Assembly (NCBI GenBank): GCA_046329435.1
Contig: JAXLUR010000001.1
Location: 62,001-126,000 of the forward strand
From: M3007 sp046329435
Lineage (GTDB): Bacteria > Bacteroidota > Bacteroidia > Chitinophagales > Saprospiraceae
Length of the DNA stretch: 64,000 bases
Reading direction: 5' to 3'
The translations under genes were made by a program, and so were the position numbers. Each line of letters opens with the position of its first letter. Position 1 is the first letter of the stretch. Below, piece after piece: positions 26,399 through 34,109 of the stretch. Below the pieces are notes generated by a model. That model was not told the origin of the DNA. It worked only from the letters and a program-made list of their open reading frames with translations, and searched no databases.

Positions 26399-27721
26399 TT
26401 ACTCTTGCCTTAATTTTTCCACAAAGTCTGCAAATTCCTGTTTGAATGCGGCGTATTTGGAAGTGGCGGGGCCATCGAATCCCGTGTGGATTCGACGCAC
26501 CCTGTTATTTTTATCAAGAATAATCATGGTCGGGAATGCCATTACCTTATTGAGCGAAGGGAAAATTTTCTCCGCTTCGGCGACGCCGGCTTTGCCGGCA
26601 TACACCAGTTGGTAGGGCAGGCCCATTTGTTTTTTGTACGATTTGAGGTGTGACAATATTTGTGCCGTATCGTTGCCGCGCTCAAAGGCAAAGCCGATTA
26701 TGGATAAATCTTTGGCCGCCTCCGGGTTTTTCTGACAAAACTCGCTCAGAAAAACGCCCTCGTCCCGGCAGTTGGGGCACCAGGTGCCCATGATGGTGAA
26801 AATCTTGATTTTGCCGTCGAATTGAGGTGAGGGGAACTGAATGATTTCCCCTTCGGGTGTCGTCAGGCGGAACGAGATGGCGGCGCCCGGCGTTTTCAGG
26901 GTGGTCAGAGAGTCGGCGTTGCCGAGATGAAATGCGGGATCACGCCAGGCCGTCCAAAGGGATTTGTGGTGAATGCCGGATAAAAACTCGCCTTGCAGGC
27001 TGTCGCCCTGAATATTGCCTGAAAACAAAAAAGCGTGGGCTCCGTCGAAACAAGAGAGCCAGAATTTTCTCCCCTGAATGGTGCCATCCAGAAATCGATA
27101 ATCGCCTGTCTCGGTCCGGAAAGTACCCTCCAGATGATTGCCGTCCTGCTTGAACTCGCCGATCGCTTTTTCCTGTCCATCCTGGTCGATGCCGAACAGT
27201 GTAGCCCATTCGCCGGTCAGATCGCCTGCGGGAGGCACTTTAAGCGGGGTAAAGCGGTGCGATTGCCCGGCTTTGGCATAGAAAGGAATGCGGTAATTGT
27301 CTTTTGTCGTGACGACCCATTCGCCCTGCATCACGCCGCCGCGCACCTCGGCATGCAGGTAAGACTGGTATTCGGGGAACCAGATTGTCAGCGTATCGCG
27401 GGCGGTCCGGCGATCGCGGCCAAAACCAATGCTGTCGCAATGAATTCGCTCGGAGCCGTTGAGCAAGTCGATGTAAAATTGATCTTCGCCGGTGTAAACC
27501 ACTTCAAAATTGAAAGGCAGATCCCCTTCCTTGAATTGATCGTAGAGGATATACACCGTGTCTTTTTTGGATACGGCAACCTGGTATTTTTTCAATTCAA
27601 GCACACCCCGCCAGGGGCCGGGAGCAATTTGGGTGTAGGCGTTATCTGCACTGACGCAGGATTCACCGGCTGAAATCATCAGAAGCAACAATACAGGTAG
27701 CGGAAATAATCTGAGATACAT
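26399..27721 (-). CDS. Exported TlpA-like thioredoxin-fold protein
   Basis: 440 residues with the start at 27721, giving the signal sequence MYLRLFPLPVLLLLMISAG. A large N-terminal region (about 30-290) is beta-rich, of a type common ahead of Bacteroidota TlpA domains. The last ~150 residues are a thioredoxin-fold domain with the redox motif WCPNC and the cis-proline AFPT. It likely acts in the periplasm as a thiol oxidoreductase. A cysteine follows the hydrophobic core (GESC), but a Glu at -2 makes a lipobox doubtful. It is the upstream member of a likely two-gene transcript with the TIR-TPR-SDR gene. Confidence 0.88.
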   Translation of the reverse strand: MYLRLFPLPVLLLLMISAGESCVSADNAYTQIAPGPWRGVLELKKYQVAVSKKDTVYILYDQFKEGDLPFNFEVVYTGEDQFYIDLLNGSERIHCDSIGFGRDRRTARDTLTIWFPEYQSYLHAEVRGGVMQGEWVVTTKDNYRIPFYAKAGQSHRFTPLKVPPAGDLTGEWATLFGIDQDGQEKAIGEFKQDGNHLEGTFRTETGDYRFLDGTIQGRKFWLSCFDGAHAFLFSGNIQGDSLQGEFLSGIHHKSLWTAWRDPAFHLGNADSLTTLKTPGAAISFRLTTPEGEIIQFPSPQFDGKIKIFTIMGTWCPNCRDEGVFLSEFCQKNPEAAKDLSIIGFAFERGNDTAQILSHLKSYKKQMGLPYQLVYAGKAGVAEAEKIFPSLNKVMAFPTMIILDKNNRVRRIHTGFDGPATSKYAAFKQEFADFVEKLRQE

Positions 27722-27778
27722 GTCGAAAAGTTGAAATGAGCCCTGAAAAATACCGTGCGGCTGTGCCAATCGGGCGTG

Positions 27779-27786
27779 CAAATGTA
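27779..27786 (-). promoter_or_regulatory. TAnnTTTG promoter box for the thioredoxin-like gene
   Basis: Minus-strand TACATTTG lies about 58 bases upstream of the ATG at 27721. No clear TTTG element is visible about 20 bases further upstream, so confidence is moderate. Confidence 0.4.
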
Positions 27787-27866
27787 GTGTGCCCGCCGAT
27801 TGTTACGCCGCTGCGTTTTATTCGACATGAAACCGGGAAAAGTGCAGCTTGTTTGGGAAAACGTTT

Positions 27867-27895
27867 CGAAAAGCCGGCTGATGCCGGCTTTTTCG
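27867..27895. terminator. Stem-loop resembling a terminator in a divergent region
   Basis: CGAAAAGCCGGC (27867-27878) pairs with GCCGGCTTTTTCG (27883-27895) with one extra T and a 4-base loop. The shape is that of a bidirectional terminator, yet no gene ends here. Confidence 0.45.
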
Positions 27896-28032
27896 GAACG
27901 CGATTACGCAGGTGAGAGAGCGATAAACAAGGCGGGGGCCATTTTTAGAAAAATACCCCTCAGGATTGCTTGTGGATTTACCAAGAACAATGCCAAACTT
28001 TGCGTGCTTGCACAAAACCGTTTCGTCTGCCT

Positions 28033-29466
28033 ATGAAAATGTTCCGCGCTATCGTTTTTGTTTTCCTGCCGCTGCTCGCTTCCGCACAGCAACATGCCCG
28101 TTTGTACGTGCCGCCGGCCGACAGCCTGGTTCAAAAAAACCTTTCCGAGTGGCAGGGGCTGAAATTCGGATTGCTCATGCACTGGGGGACTTATAGCGAA
28201 TGGGGAATTGTGGAATCGTGGAGCCTTTGCCCGGAAGATGAGGGCTGGTGCGAACGACGCGGACCGGCTTCGGCCAACTGGTACGAGTACAAAAAGGCCT
28301 ATGAAGGTCTGCAAACCACTTTTAATCCGGTCCAATTCAATCCGGAACGTTGGGCCGATGCCGCTCAGGCCGCTGGCATGCGCTACGTGGTGTTTACCAC
28401 CAAGCACCACGACGGGTTTTGCATGTTCGATACCCGCCAGACGGATTATAAAGTTACTTCTCCCAACTGCCCGTTCTCCACCAACCCGAAAGCCGATGTC
28501 GCGAAAGAGATATTTGCCGCCTTTCGCGACAGAAATTTCAAGGTCGGGGCATATTTTTCAAAACCGGACTGGCATTCGGAGGACTTCTGGTGGCCCTATT
28601 TCCCGCCCAAAGACCGCAATATCAATTATGATTTGCGCAAATATCCGGAGCGATACCAGCGTTTTCGCGACTTCTCCTACAATCAACTGGAAGAACTTTG
28701 CACCCGTTATGGCCGGCTCGATCTGCTTTGGCTCGACGGCGCCTGGGTGCGGCCGGCAGCCACCATCGATCGCAACGAATCGTGGCAACGCGGTATTCCC
28801 GATGGGCAAGACCTCGATATGGACAGAATAGCAGCGATGGCTCGCCGCAACCAGCCCGGTATTATGATCGTAGATCGCTGGATACCAGGCAAATACGAAA
28901 ACTACCTGACTCCCGAACAGGGCATTCCATCGGCTCCGCTGGGCGTTCCCTGGGAAACCTGCATGACGATGGGTGACTCCTGGTCCTACATTGTTCATGA
29001 AAATTACAAATCGCTCCGCCGGCTGATACATACCCTCTGCGACGTGGTGAGCAAGGGGGGCAATCTGTTGCTCAATATCGCGCCTGGCCCCGACGGAGCG
29101 TGGCATCCGGAGGCCTACCAGCGCCTGCAAGAGATCGGGGCATGGATGAAAGTGAACCAGTCGGCTATTTATGACACACATACGCCCGACAGCGGTGTTT
29201 TTCATAGCGGCAACTTCGCTTTTACCCAACGGGCAAAAACGATTCATGCGATTTACCTGGCGAAAGAAGGCGAAGAACTGATGCCTGAACAAGTTGTCGT
29301 TCCTGATGTTAAACCTCTTTCAGGCTCGGAAGTGCGCTTGCTGGGTTACGACCGACCGTTGAAATGGCGACAGACTGAAAAGGATATCCTCGTCTGGTTG
29401 CCATCCGACGTCAGTCAGCACCCGCCTTGCCAATACGCCTGGACTTTTGTCGTTCAAGTGCCATAA
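28033..29466 (+). CDS. Alpha-L-fucosidase, glycoside hydrolase family 29
   Basis: 477 residues from the ATG at 28033, with signal peptide MFRAIVFVFLPLLASAQ. The GH29 barrel is clear: KFGLLMHWGTYSEWG near the N-terminus, TTKHHDGFCMFDT, KVGAYFSKPDWH, and LDLLWLDGAW carrying the predicted nucleophile Asp. The C-terminal part contains GGNLLLNIAPGPDGAW, typical of the family, then a short beta-domain. It should release terminal L-fucose from glycans in the periplasm or outside; it has no T9SS tail and no dockerin. It stands alone; a mutarotase of the rhamnose/fucose type lies further along at 33738. No usual sugar-uptake pair (SusC/SusD) is next to it. Confidence 0.93.
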   Translation: MKMFRAIVFVFLPLLASAQQHARLYVPPADSLVQKNLSEWQGLKFGLLMHWGTYSEWGIVESWSLCPEDEGWCERRGPASANWYEYKKAYEGLQTTFNPVQFNPERWADAAQAAGMRYVVFTTKHHDGFCMFDTRQTDYKVTSPNCPFSTNPKADVAKEIFAAFRDRNFKVGAYFSKPDWHSEDFWWPYFPPKDRNINYDLRKYPERYQRFRDFSYNQLEELCTRYGRLDLLWLDGAWVRPAATIDRNESWQRGIPDGQDLDMDRIAAMARRNQPGIMIVDRWIPGKYENYLTPEQGIPSAPLGVPWETCMTMGDSWSYIVHENYKSLRRLIHTLCDVVSKGGNLLLNIAPGPDGAWHPEAYQRLQEIGAWMKVNQSAIYDTHTPDSGVFHSGNFAFTQRAKTIHAIYLAKEGEELMPEQVVVPDVKPLSGSEVRLLGYDRPLKWRQTEKDILVWLPSDVSQHPPCQYAWTFVVQVP

Positions 29467-29480
29467 AACCCGCCGGGTAC

Positions 29481-29511
29481 TTGACAGGATGAAAAGCCAG
29501 GCCTAATTTTG
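29481..29511 (+). promoter_or_regulatory. Promoter for the small PspC-like gene
   Basis: TTG at 29481-29483, 20 bases, then TAATTTTG at 29504-29511: a full match in sequence and spacing to the Bacteroidota consensus. The ATG at 29545 follows 33 bases downstream. Confidence 0.6.
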
Positions 29512-29544
29512 TCTTCTGAAAAAGCATTGCACCGGACTCCCTTT

Positions 29545-29766
29545 ATGCTGCAAAACTGGTTTAAAGACCTCGTTGAACGACACGCTTTCGGCGTCTGTCA
29601 GTACCTCGGCGACCGCATGCATGTCGCGCCGGGAGAAGTACGCAAGTACTTCATCTACACCTCTTTTATAGGAATGGGATCGCCGCTTGTTTTGTACCTG
29701 GTGATTGCATTCTGGGTCAATCTCCGCCGGTACATTCGCCGCGGCAAAAACATTTTATGGGAGTAA
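29545..29766 (+). CDS. Small PspC-like membrane protein
   Basis: 73 residues from the ATG at 29545. The layout resembles the PspC domain: FGVCQYLGDRMHVAPGEVRK in place of the usual GVCGGLAEYFGIDPTLVR, then one transmembrane helix (YTSFIGMGSPLVLYLVIAFWV) and a basic tail RRYIRRGKN. PspC-family proteins sit in the inner membrane and are linked to envelope stress. It has its own promoter and ends 12 bp from the convergent isomerase-like gene. The family call is by eye and moderately sure. Confidence 0.65.
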   Translation: MLQNWFKDLVERHAFGVCQYLGDRMHVAPGEVRKYFIYTSFIGMGSPLVLYLVIAFWVNLRRYIRRGKNILWE

Positions 29767-29778
29767 TTCAGTCCTGAT

Positions 29779-30672
29779 TCAGAACCTGATCTTCCTGAAA
29801 TTTTCTCTTGCTCTTTTGACACCGTTCAGAGGGGTAGTGGCGTAGTGCTCCAGTTCGATCACGTAATACTGCAGGCCTGCCAGTTTGCTGTCCTTGAATA
29901 TAGCAGCAAAATCGATGCTGCCGTCGCCGACTTCCACGGTTTGCCTTTGGGGTGTTTTGGCCATATCCTTGACGTGGCATAGCCGGAAACGGCCGGGATA
30001 TTTGTGAAACAGGTCGGCTGGTTTCTGGCCCGCATAAACAGCCCAGTAAAGATCAAGTTCCATCGTCATCAGGGCAGGATCGACTTCCTGCAACAGCCAC
30101 TCGTATACCATCCTGCCATCGCCGGCCTTGATGTTGAATTCAAAATCGTGGTTATGGTAGCCAAAGTGAATGCCTGCCTTTTGTGCGTACTGGCCGGCGG
30201 CCTGGCACAGACTAACCAGTTTTTCGGGCTTTGAACGGTCCGCTTCACCGATCCAGGGGCAAATGGCATAGCGAACGCCTGCGCCCGCCAGTGTGTCGAT
30301 CGACTTTTTGGCGCGGTCCGACAAACTGCCGTCCTTTTCGTTGAGGTCGCTCACACCCAGGTCGAAATGGGTGGAATACATCTTCATCCCGTTGCTTTTC
30401 AGCAGCCCAGTGAACTCAAGCAGAGGCATGTTGAATATTTTCCCCTCCCTGAAGCCAAAACCTTCCACCTCGCGATAACCCATGTCCGCCAGTGCTTTCA
30501 GGGTGCCTGAGGCCGACTTGCCCATGTCGTCGCGTACACTCCATAATTGCAGGCCGAGGTGTTTGGGTTTGGCCATGCGGCTGGCAAATGGCAGGTGGCG
30601 CTCGGCCCAAAATGCGGCCATTGCCAAAGAGCTTTGCTGTATGAAACGTCGGCGGGAATTGCTGTTAGACAT
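29779..30672 (-). CDS. Tat-exported sugar phosphate isomerase/epimerase-like TIM-barrel protein
   Basis: 297 residues from the ATG at 30672. The N-terminus carries a Tat-type signal (SRRRFIQQSSLAMAAF). The rest fits the xylose-isomerase-like TIM barrel family (AP endonuclease 2 fold): LGLQLWSVRDDM, FGYHNHDFEF, MELDLYWAVYAG, CHVKDM and a final IELE, supplying Glu, Asp, His and Glu as likely metal ligands. These proteins isomerise or epimerise sugars; the exact substrate cannot be told. The Tat signal suggests folding with metal in the cytoplasm before export to the periplasm. It is divergent from glgA. Confidence 0.88.
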   Translation of the reverse strand: MSNSNSRRRFIQQSSLAMAAFWAERHLPFASRMAKPKHLGLQLWSVRDDMGKSASGTLKALADMGYREVEGFGFREGKIFNMPLLEFTGLLKSNGMKMYSTHFDLGVSDLNEKDGSLSDRAKKSIDTLAGAGVRYAICPWIGEADRSKPEKLVSLCQAAGQYAQKAGIHFGYHNHDFEFNIKAGDGRMVYEWLLQEVDPALMTMELDLYWAVYAGQKPADLFHKYPGRFRLCHVKDMAKTPQRQTVEVGDGSIDFAAIFKDSKLAGLQYYVIELEHYATTPLNGVKRARENFRKIRF

Positions 30673-30827
30673 GTCTGTTCCAATTTTGTTTTGTGAATCT
30701 TGCAAAAAACTTCACGCAAATTTCAAATGCCTTTGGCAGGAACAAAACCTTTGTGTGTATTTTTCCCCGAAAATAAACAAACTGTGATTCCCAAAAGGAA
30801 TTCGGCCTAATCCGTTCCCGTTATTGT

Positions 30828-32414
30828 ATGATTCAGGTATTAAACATATCCGCCGAATGTTACCCTGCTGCCAAAACCGGCGGCCTGGGCGACGTGGTCG
30901 GCTCATTGCCCAAATATTTTACGAAAGCCGGCATTCTGGCAGCTTCCATTCTGCCGAAATACGACCTTAAATGGATTCGCAACCGCGAATGGATTACGGT
31001 GTATCAGGGCACGCTCTGGATGAATTGGCGACAAATCCCGTTCAGGGTCCAGCAGGAAGCCGGCAACACCCAGGGGTATCCGCTTTTTGTCGTGGATATT
31101 CCCGGGCTGTACGACAGGCCGGGTATTTACAACGACCCCGACGGGCGCCCCTACGGCGACGAGGTGCAGCGCTATATCGCGTTTCAGCAGGCGGTGCTCG
31201 AGTGGCTGTTGTCTTTTCCCTGGCATGATCGCCCGCGTGTGCTGCATTGCCACGACCATCATACCGGCCTGATTCCCTGGATGGTTAAGTATTGCCCGGC
31301 CTATCAGCAGCTGGCGCCCATTCCGACCGTTTTCACCATTCACAACGGCCAGTATCAGGGCATGTTCAGTTGGGCCAACGGCGATTATTTACCCCCTTTC
31401 GAGGCATCGTCGAAGTGGCTGCTCGACTGGAATGGCGTGATCAACCCGATGGCTACCGCCATCAAATGCGCATGGGCGGTGACCACCGTATCGGAGAGTT
31501 ATTTGTACGAATTGCATCAAAATTCCCTCGGCCTTGAAAAACTTCTGCGGCAGGAATGGCGCAAGGAAGCGGGTATAGTCAACGGCATCGACGCCCAGGT
31601 GTGGGATCCGCACACCGACCCCATGATCGTCGAACGACTCGAAGGCGACGATATCGATACCTTTAAAATGCGCAACAAAGCCGCATTGTGCGAATGGTTC
31701 GGATTCCCGATGGAATACCCGCTAATCAGTTTTATCGGTCGTATCGTTTCGGAAAAAGGCGCCGATATTTTGCCCGACACATACCGGCGGTTCATTCACA
31801 ACGGCGGCAAAGCCAGCTTCCTGGTGCTGGGCACCGGCGAAGCCTGGACGCAAAATGAATTTCGCCGGATGGCCTACGATTACGGCGGCCGTTTCAATGC
31901 CGTGATCGATTACAACGAGGCTTTGTCGCACCAGATCTACGCAGGCTCGGATTTTCTCATCATGCCTTCCCGGGTGGAGCCTTGCGGACTCAACCAGATG
32001 TATGCCATGCGATACGGCACGATCCCCATTGTTCGCTCGGTCGGAGGTTTGAAAGACACGGTGCCGGATATCGGCGAGCCGGACGGTTCGGGCCGCGGGA
32101 TTCGTTTCGATCAATTCAGCATTGAAGATGCCTACTATGCCATCTACCGCGGTGTTTCGATGTGGCACAACGAACCGGACATTATTCGCTGGCTGCGACA
32201 CAAGATCATGACCGTTGACTTTTCCTGGGAACACACGATCGAGCGCTACATTGCGGTCTATCATCGAATTGGCGCCAGTGTTGCGCCCGAACGCCCGGCC
32301 GTGAGGGCCGAAAAGGTGGAAGAACAACCTTCCGCTCCGGCCCCGGAAACGAAGAAACGGGCGCCCCGCAGCACTTCCGCCAACCCATCGAAGACAAAAA
32401 AGAATAAAACTTAA
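30828..32414 (+). CDS. glgA: Glycogen synthase (GT5 family)
   Basis: 528 residues. The N-terminus has the ADP-glucose-binding signature AAKTGGLGDVVGSLP. The C-terminal lobe has SFIGRIVSEKGADIL and MPSRVEPCGLNQMYAMRYG, the retaining GT5 motif with its catalytic Glu. It transfers glucose from ADP-glucose to growing alpha-1,4-glucan in the cytoplasm. A tail of about 45 residues rich in Pro, Ala and Lys (EEQPSAPAPETKKRAPRS) extends beyond the catalytic domain and is probably disordered. glgC follows 48 bp downstream, so supply and use of ADP-glucose are co-encoded. Confidence 0.95.
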   Translation: MIQVLNISAECYPAAKTGGLGDVVGSLPKYFTKAGILAASILPKYDLKWIRNREWITVYQGTLWMNWRQIPFRVQQEAGNTQGYPLFVVDIPGLYDRPGIYNDPDGRPYGDEVQRYIAFQQAVLEWLLSFPWHDRPRVLHCHDHHTGLIPWMVKYCPAYQQLAPIPTVFTIHNGQYQGMFSWANGDYLPPFEASSKWLLDWNGVINPMATAIKCAWAVTTVSESYLYELHQNSLGLEKLLRQEWRKEAGIVNGIDAQVWDPHTDPMIVERLEGDDIDTFKMRNKAALCEWFGFPMEYPLISFIGRIVSEKGADILPDTYRRFIHNGGKASFLVLGTGEAWTQNEFRRMAYDYGGRFNAVIDYNEALSHQIYAGSDFLIMPSRVEPCGLNQMYAMRYGTIPIVRSVGGLKDTVPDIGEPDGSGRGIRFDQFSIEDAYYAIYRGVSMWHNEPDIIRWLRHKIMTVDFSWEHTIERYIAVYHRIGASVAPERPAVRAEKVEEQPSAPAPETKKRAPRSTSANPSKTKKNKT

Positions 32415-32462
32415 ACGAAACAATAGACCATTATCCAACACAACACCCGCAATCCGATCACC

Positions 32463-33734
32463 ATGATAAAAATGATCAGTCTTATTCTCGGCGGCGGCGC
32501 AGGCTCGCGTTTGTTTCCACTCACGGAAAAACGGTCTAAACCCGCCGTCCCCATCGGCGGTAAATACCGCCTGATCGACATTCCGATCTCCAATTGTATT
32601 CATTCCGGCGTCAAACGCATGTTTGTATTGACTCAGTACAACTCTGCTTCCCTGAACGCCCATATCAAAAACACGTATAATTTCGACGTTTTTACCCCGG
32701 GTTTTGTAGATATCCTCGCCGCCGAACAGACACCCGGCAACAAGGAATGGTTTCAGGGTACCGCCGATGCCGTGCGCCAGAGTCAGCAACATTTTATGCG
32801 CCACGATTTTGATTATGTGCTGATTCTTTCCGGCGATCAGCTGTATCAAATGGATTTTGAAGAGATGGCAAAGCATCATATTACAACCAACGCCGACATC
32901 ACGATCGCCTGCCTTCCGGTAGATGCCCGCGATGCAACCGGCTTCGGCATTATGAAGGTCAATGAAAAAGGCTATATCCCTCGATTTATCGAAAAACCCG
33001 ATGCCGATCAGCTGCCCGATTGGATCAGCGAGGTAAGTGCTGCCAATGCCAAGCGCGGAAGGCATTTCCTCGCCTCTATGGGTATTTATATTTTCAGCCG
33101 TAAGGCGCTTGACGAACTGTTCGCCGAGCATCCCGACGCGACCGATTTTGGCAAGGAGATCATTCCGGCAGCCATCGGCGCAGGGCGCAAGGTGGCGGCC
33201 TATCAGTACAACGGCTACTGGACCGATATCGGTACCATCCGCTCTTTCTTCGAGGCCAATATTGAACTGACCGACCACATCCCTTCCTTCAACCTGTTTG
33301 ACAACACGCGCTACATCTACACCCGCGGCCGGATGCTGCCGCCGGCCAAATTTTACGGCGGCACGCAGGTCAATCGGGCGCTCGTTGCAGAAGGCTCCAT
33401 CATCCATGCTCGCGTGATAGAGGGCTCGATCGTCGGTTTGCGCTCCCGAATCGGCGAAAATACCGTCATTAAAGACTCGATTGTCATGGGCAACGACTCC
33501 TACCAAACACTCCGGGAAATCGCCACCAATCCTGATGAAATCCCGATGGGGGTCGGTCATTATTGCCATATCGAACATGCCATCCTCGACAAGGACTGCC
33601 GCATCGGCAACAACGTGGTAATCAAAGGCGGCGACCATTTGCCCGATACCGACAACGAACACTTCACGATTCGTGACGGTATCGTGGTGGTCAAAAAAGG
33701 CGCTGTCATTCCCGAGGGGGCGAGAATTATGTGA
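32463..33734 (+). CDS. glgC: Glucose-1-phosphate adenylyltransferase
   Basis: 423 residues, normal length for GlgC. It shows the nucleotidyltransferase motif LILGGGAGSRLFPLTEKRSK, the KPAVPIGGKYRLIDIPISNC region, WFQGTADAVRQ, and a C-terminal left-handed beta-helix with hexapeptide-like repeats (ARVIEGSIVGLRSRIGE). It makes ADP-glucose from glucose-1-phosphate and ATP, the committed step of bacterial glycogen synthesis. It sits between glgA and a sugar mutarotase that starts 3 bp after its stop, so the three genes almost certainly share one transcript. Confidence 0.96.
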   Translation: MIKMISLILGGGAGSRLFPLTEKRSKPAVPIGGKYRLIDIPISNCIHSGVKRMFVLTQYNSASLNAHIKNTYNFDVFTPGFVDILAAEQTPGNKEWFQGTADAVRQSQQHFMRHDFDYVLILSGDQLYQMDFEEMAKHHITTNADITIACLPVDARDATGFGIMKVNEKGYIPRFIEKPDADQLPDWISEVSAANAKRGRHFLASMGIYIFSRKALDELFAEHPDATDFGKEIIPAAIGAGRKVAAYQYNGYWTDIGTIRSFFEANIELTDHIPSFNLFDNTRYIYTRGRMLPPAKFYGGTQVNRALVAEGSIIHARVIEGSIVGLRSRIGENTVIKDSIVMGNDSYQTLREIATNPDEIPMGVGHYCHIEHAILDKDCRIGNNVVIKGGDHLPDTDNEHFTIRDGIVVVKKGAVIPEGARIM

Positions 33735-33737
33735 CGT

Positions 33738-34067
33738 ATGCAACGCTACTGCCTGGCACTTGATCTGAAACCCGACCCGCAGCTGATCGCCGAATACGAA
33801 TCCTGGCACCGGGCGGTGTGGCCCGAAATCCTGGACAGTATTCGCAATTCCGGCATCACCTCACTGGAAATCTACCGGGTGGAACAGCGCCTGTTCATGA
33901 TACTGGAGGCGACGGACGACTTTTCTTTTGAAAAAAAGAATGCTATGGACGCTGCCAATCCAAAAGTCGGAGAATGGGAAAACCTGATGTGGAATTACCA
34001 GCAAGCCCTTCCAAGCGCCGCGCCTGGCGAAAAATGGGTGTTGTGCGAAAAAATTTTTGAATTGTAA
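33738..34067 (+). CDS. L-rhamnose/L-fucose mutarotase family protein
   Basis: 109 residues, the standard length of the RhaM family. The signatures YESWHRAVWPEI and GITSLEIYRVEQRLFMILEA match the family, including the conserved His in the ExxH-like stretch. Members interconvert alpha and beta anomers of rhamnose or fucose. It begins 3 bp after glgC and is followed by a strong terminator, so it belongs to the glycogen transcript. Why a deoxy-sugar mutarotase is there is unclear; the GH29 fucosidase 4 kb upstream suggests L-fucose as substrate, which is inference. Confidence 0.88.
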   Translation: MQRYCLALDLKPDPQLIAEYESWHRAVWPEILDSIRNSGITSLEIYRVEQRLFMILEATDDFSFEKKNAMDAANPKVGEWENLMWNYQQALPSAAPGEKWVLCEKIFEL

Positions 34068-34069
34068 AA

Positions 34070-34109
34070 CAAGCGCCCTTTCCACATCATGGAAAGGGCG
34101 CTTGTTTTT
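34070..34109. terminator. Strong bidirectional terminator
   Basis: CAAGCGCCCTTTCC (34070-34083) pairs perfectly with GGAAAGGGCGCTTG (34091-34104) around a 7-base loop, then TTTTT. On the other strand the stem is followed by TTTTAC. It closes both the glgA-glgC-mutarotase transcript and the convergent regulator gene, whose stop codon overlaps the T-run. Confidence 0.9.

Larger units (their letters stand above)
27722..28032. other. Divergent intergenic region between the thioredoxin-like gene and the fucosidase
   Basis: It holds a minus-strand TACATTTG box at 27786-27779, serving the 27721 gene, and a stem-loop with a T-rich arm at 27867-27895. I find no exact TAnnTTTG on the plus strand for the fucosidase. 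Confidence 0.5.

Noticed and set aside
31722..33809. 695-residue minus-strand open frame
   Set aside because: Antisense to glgA and glgC, both recognised enzymes in the other direction.
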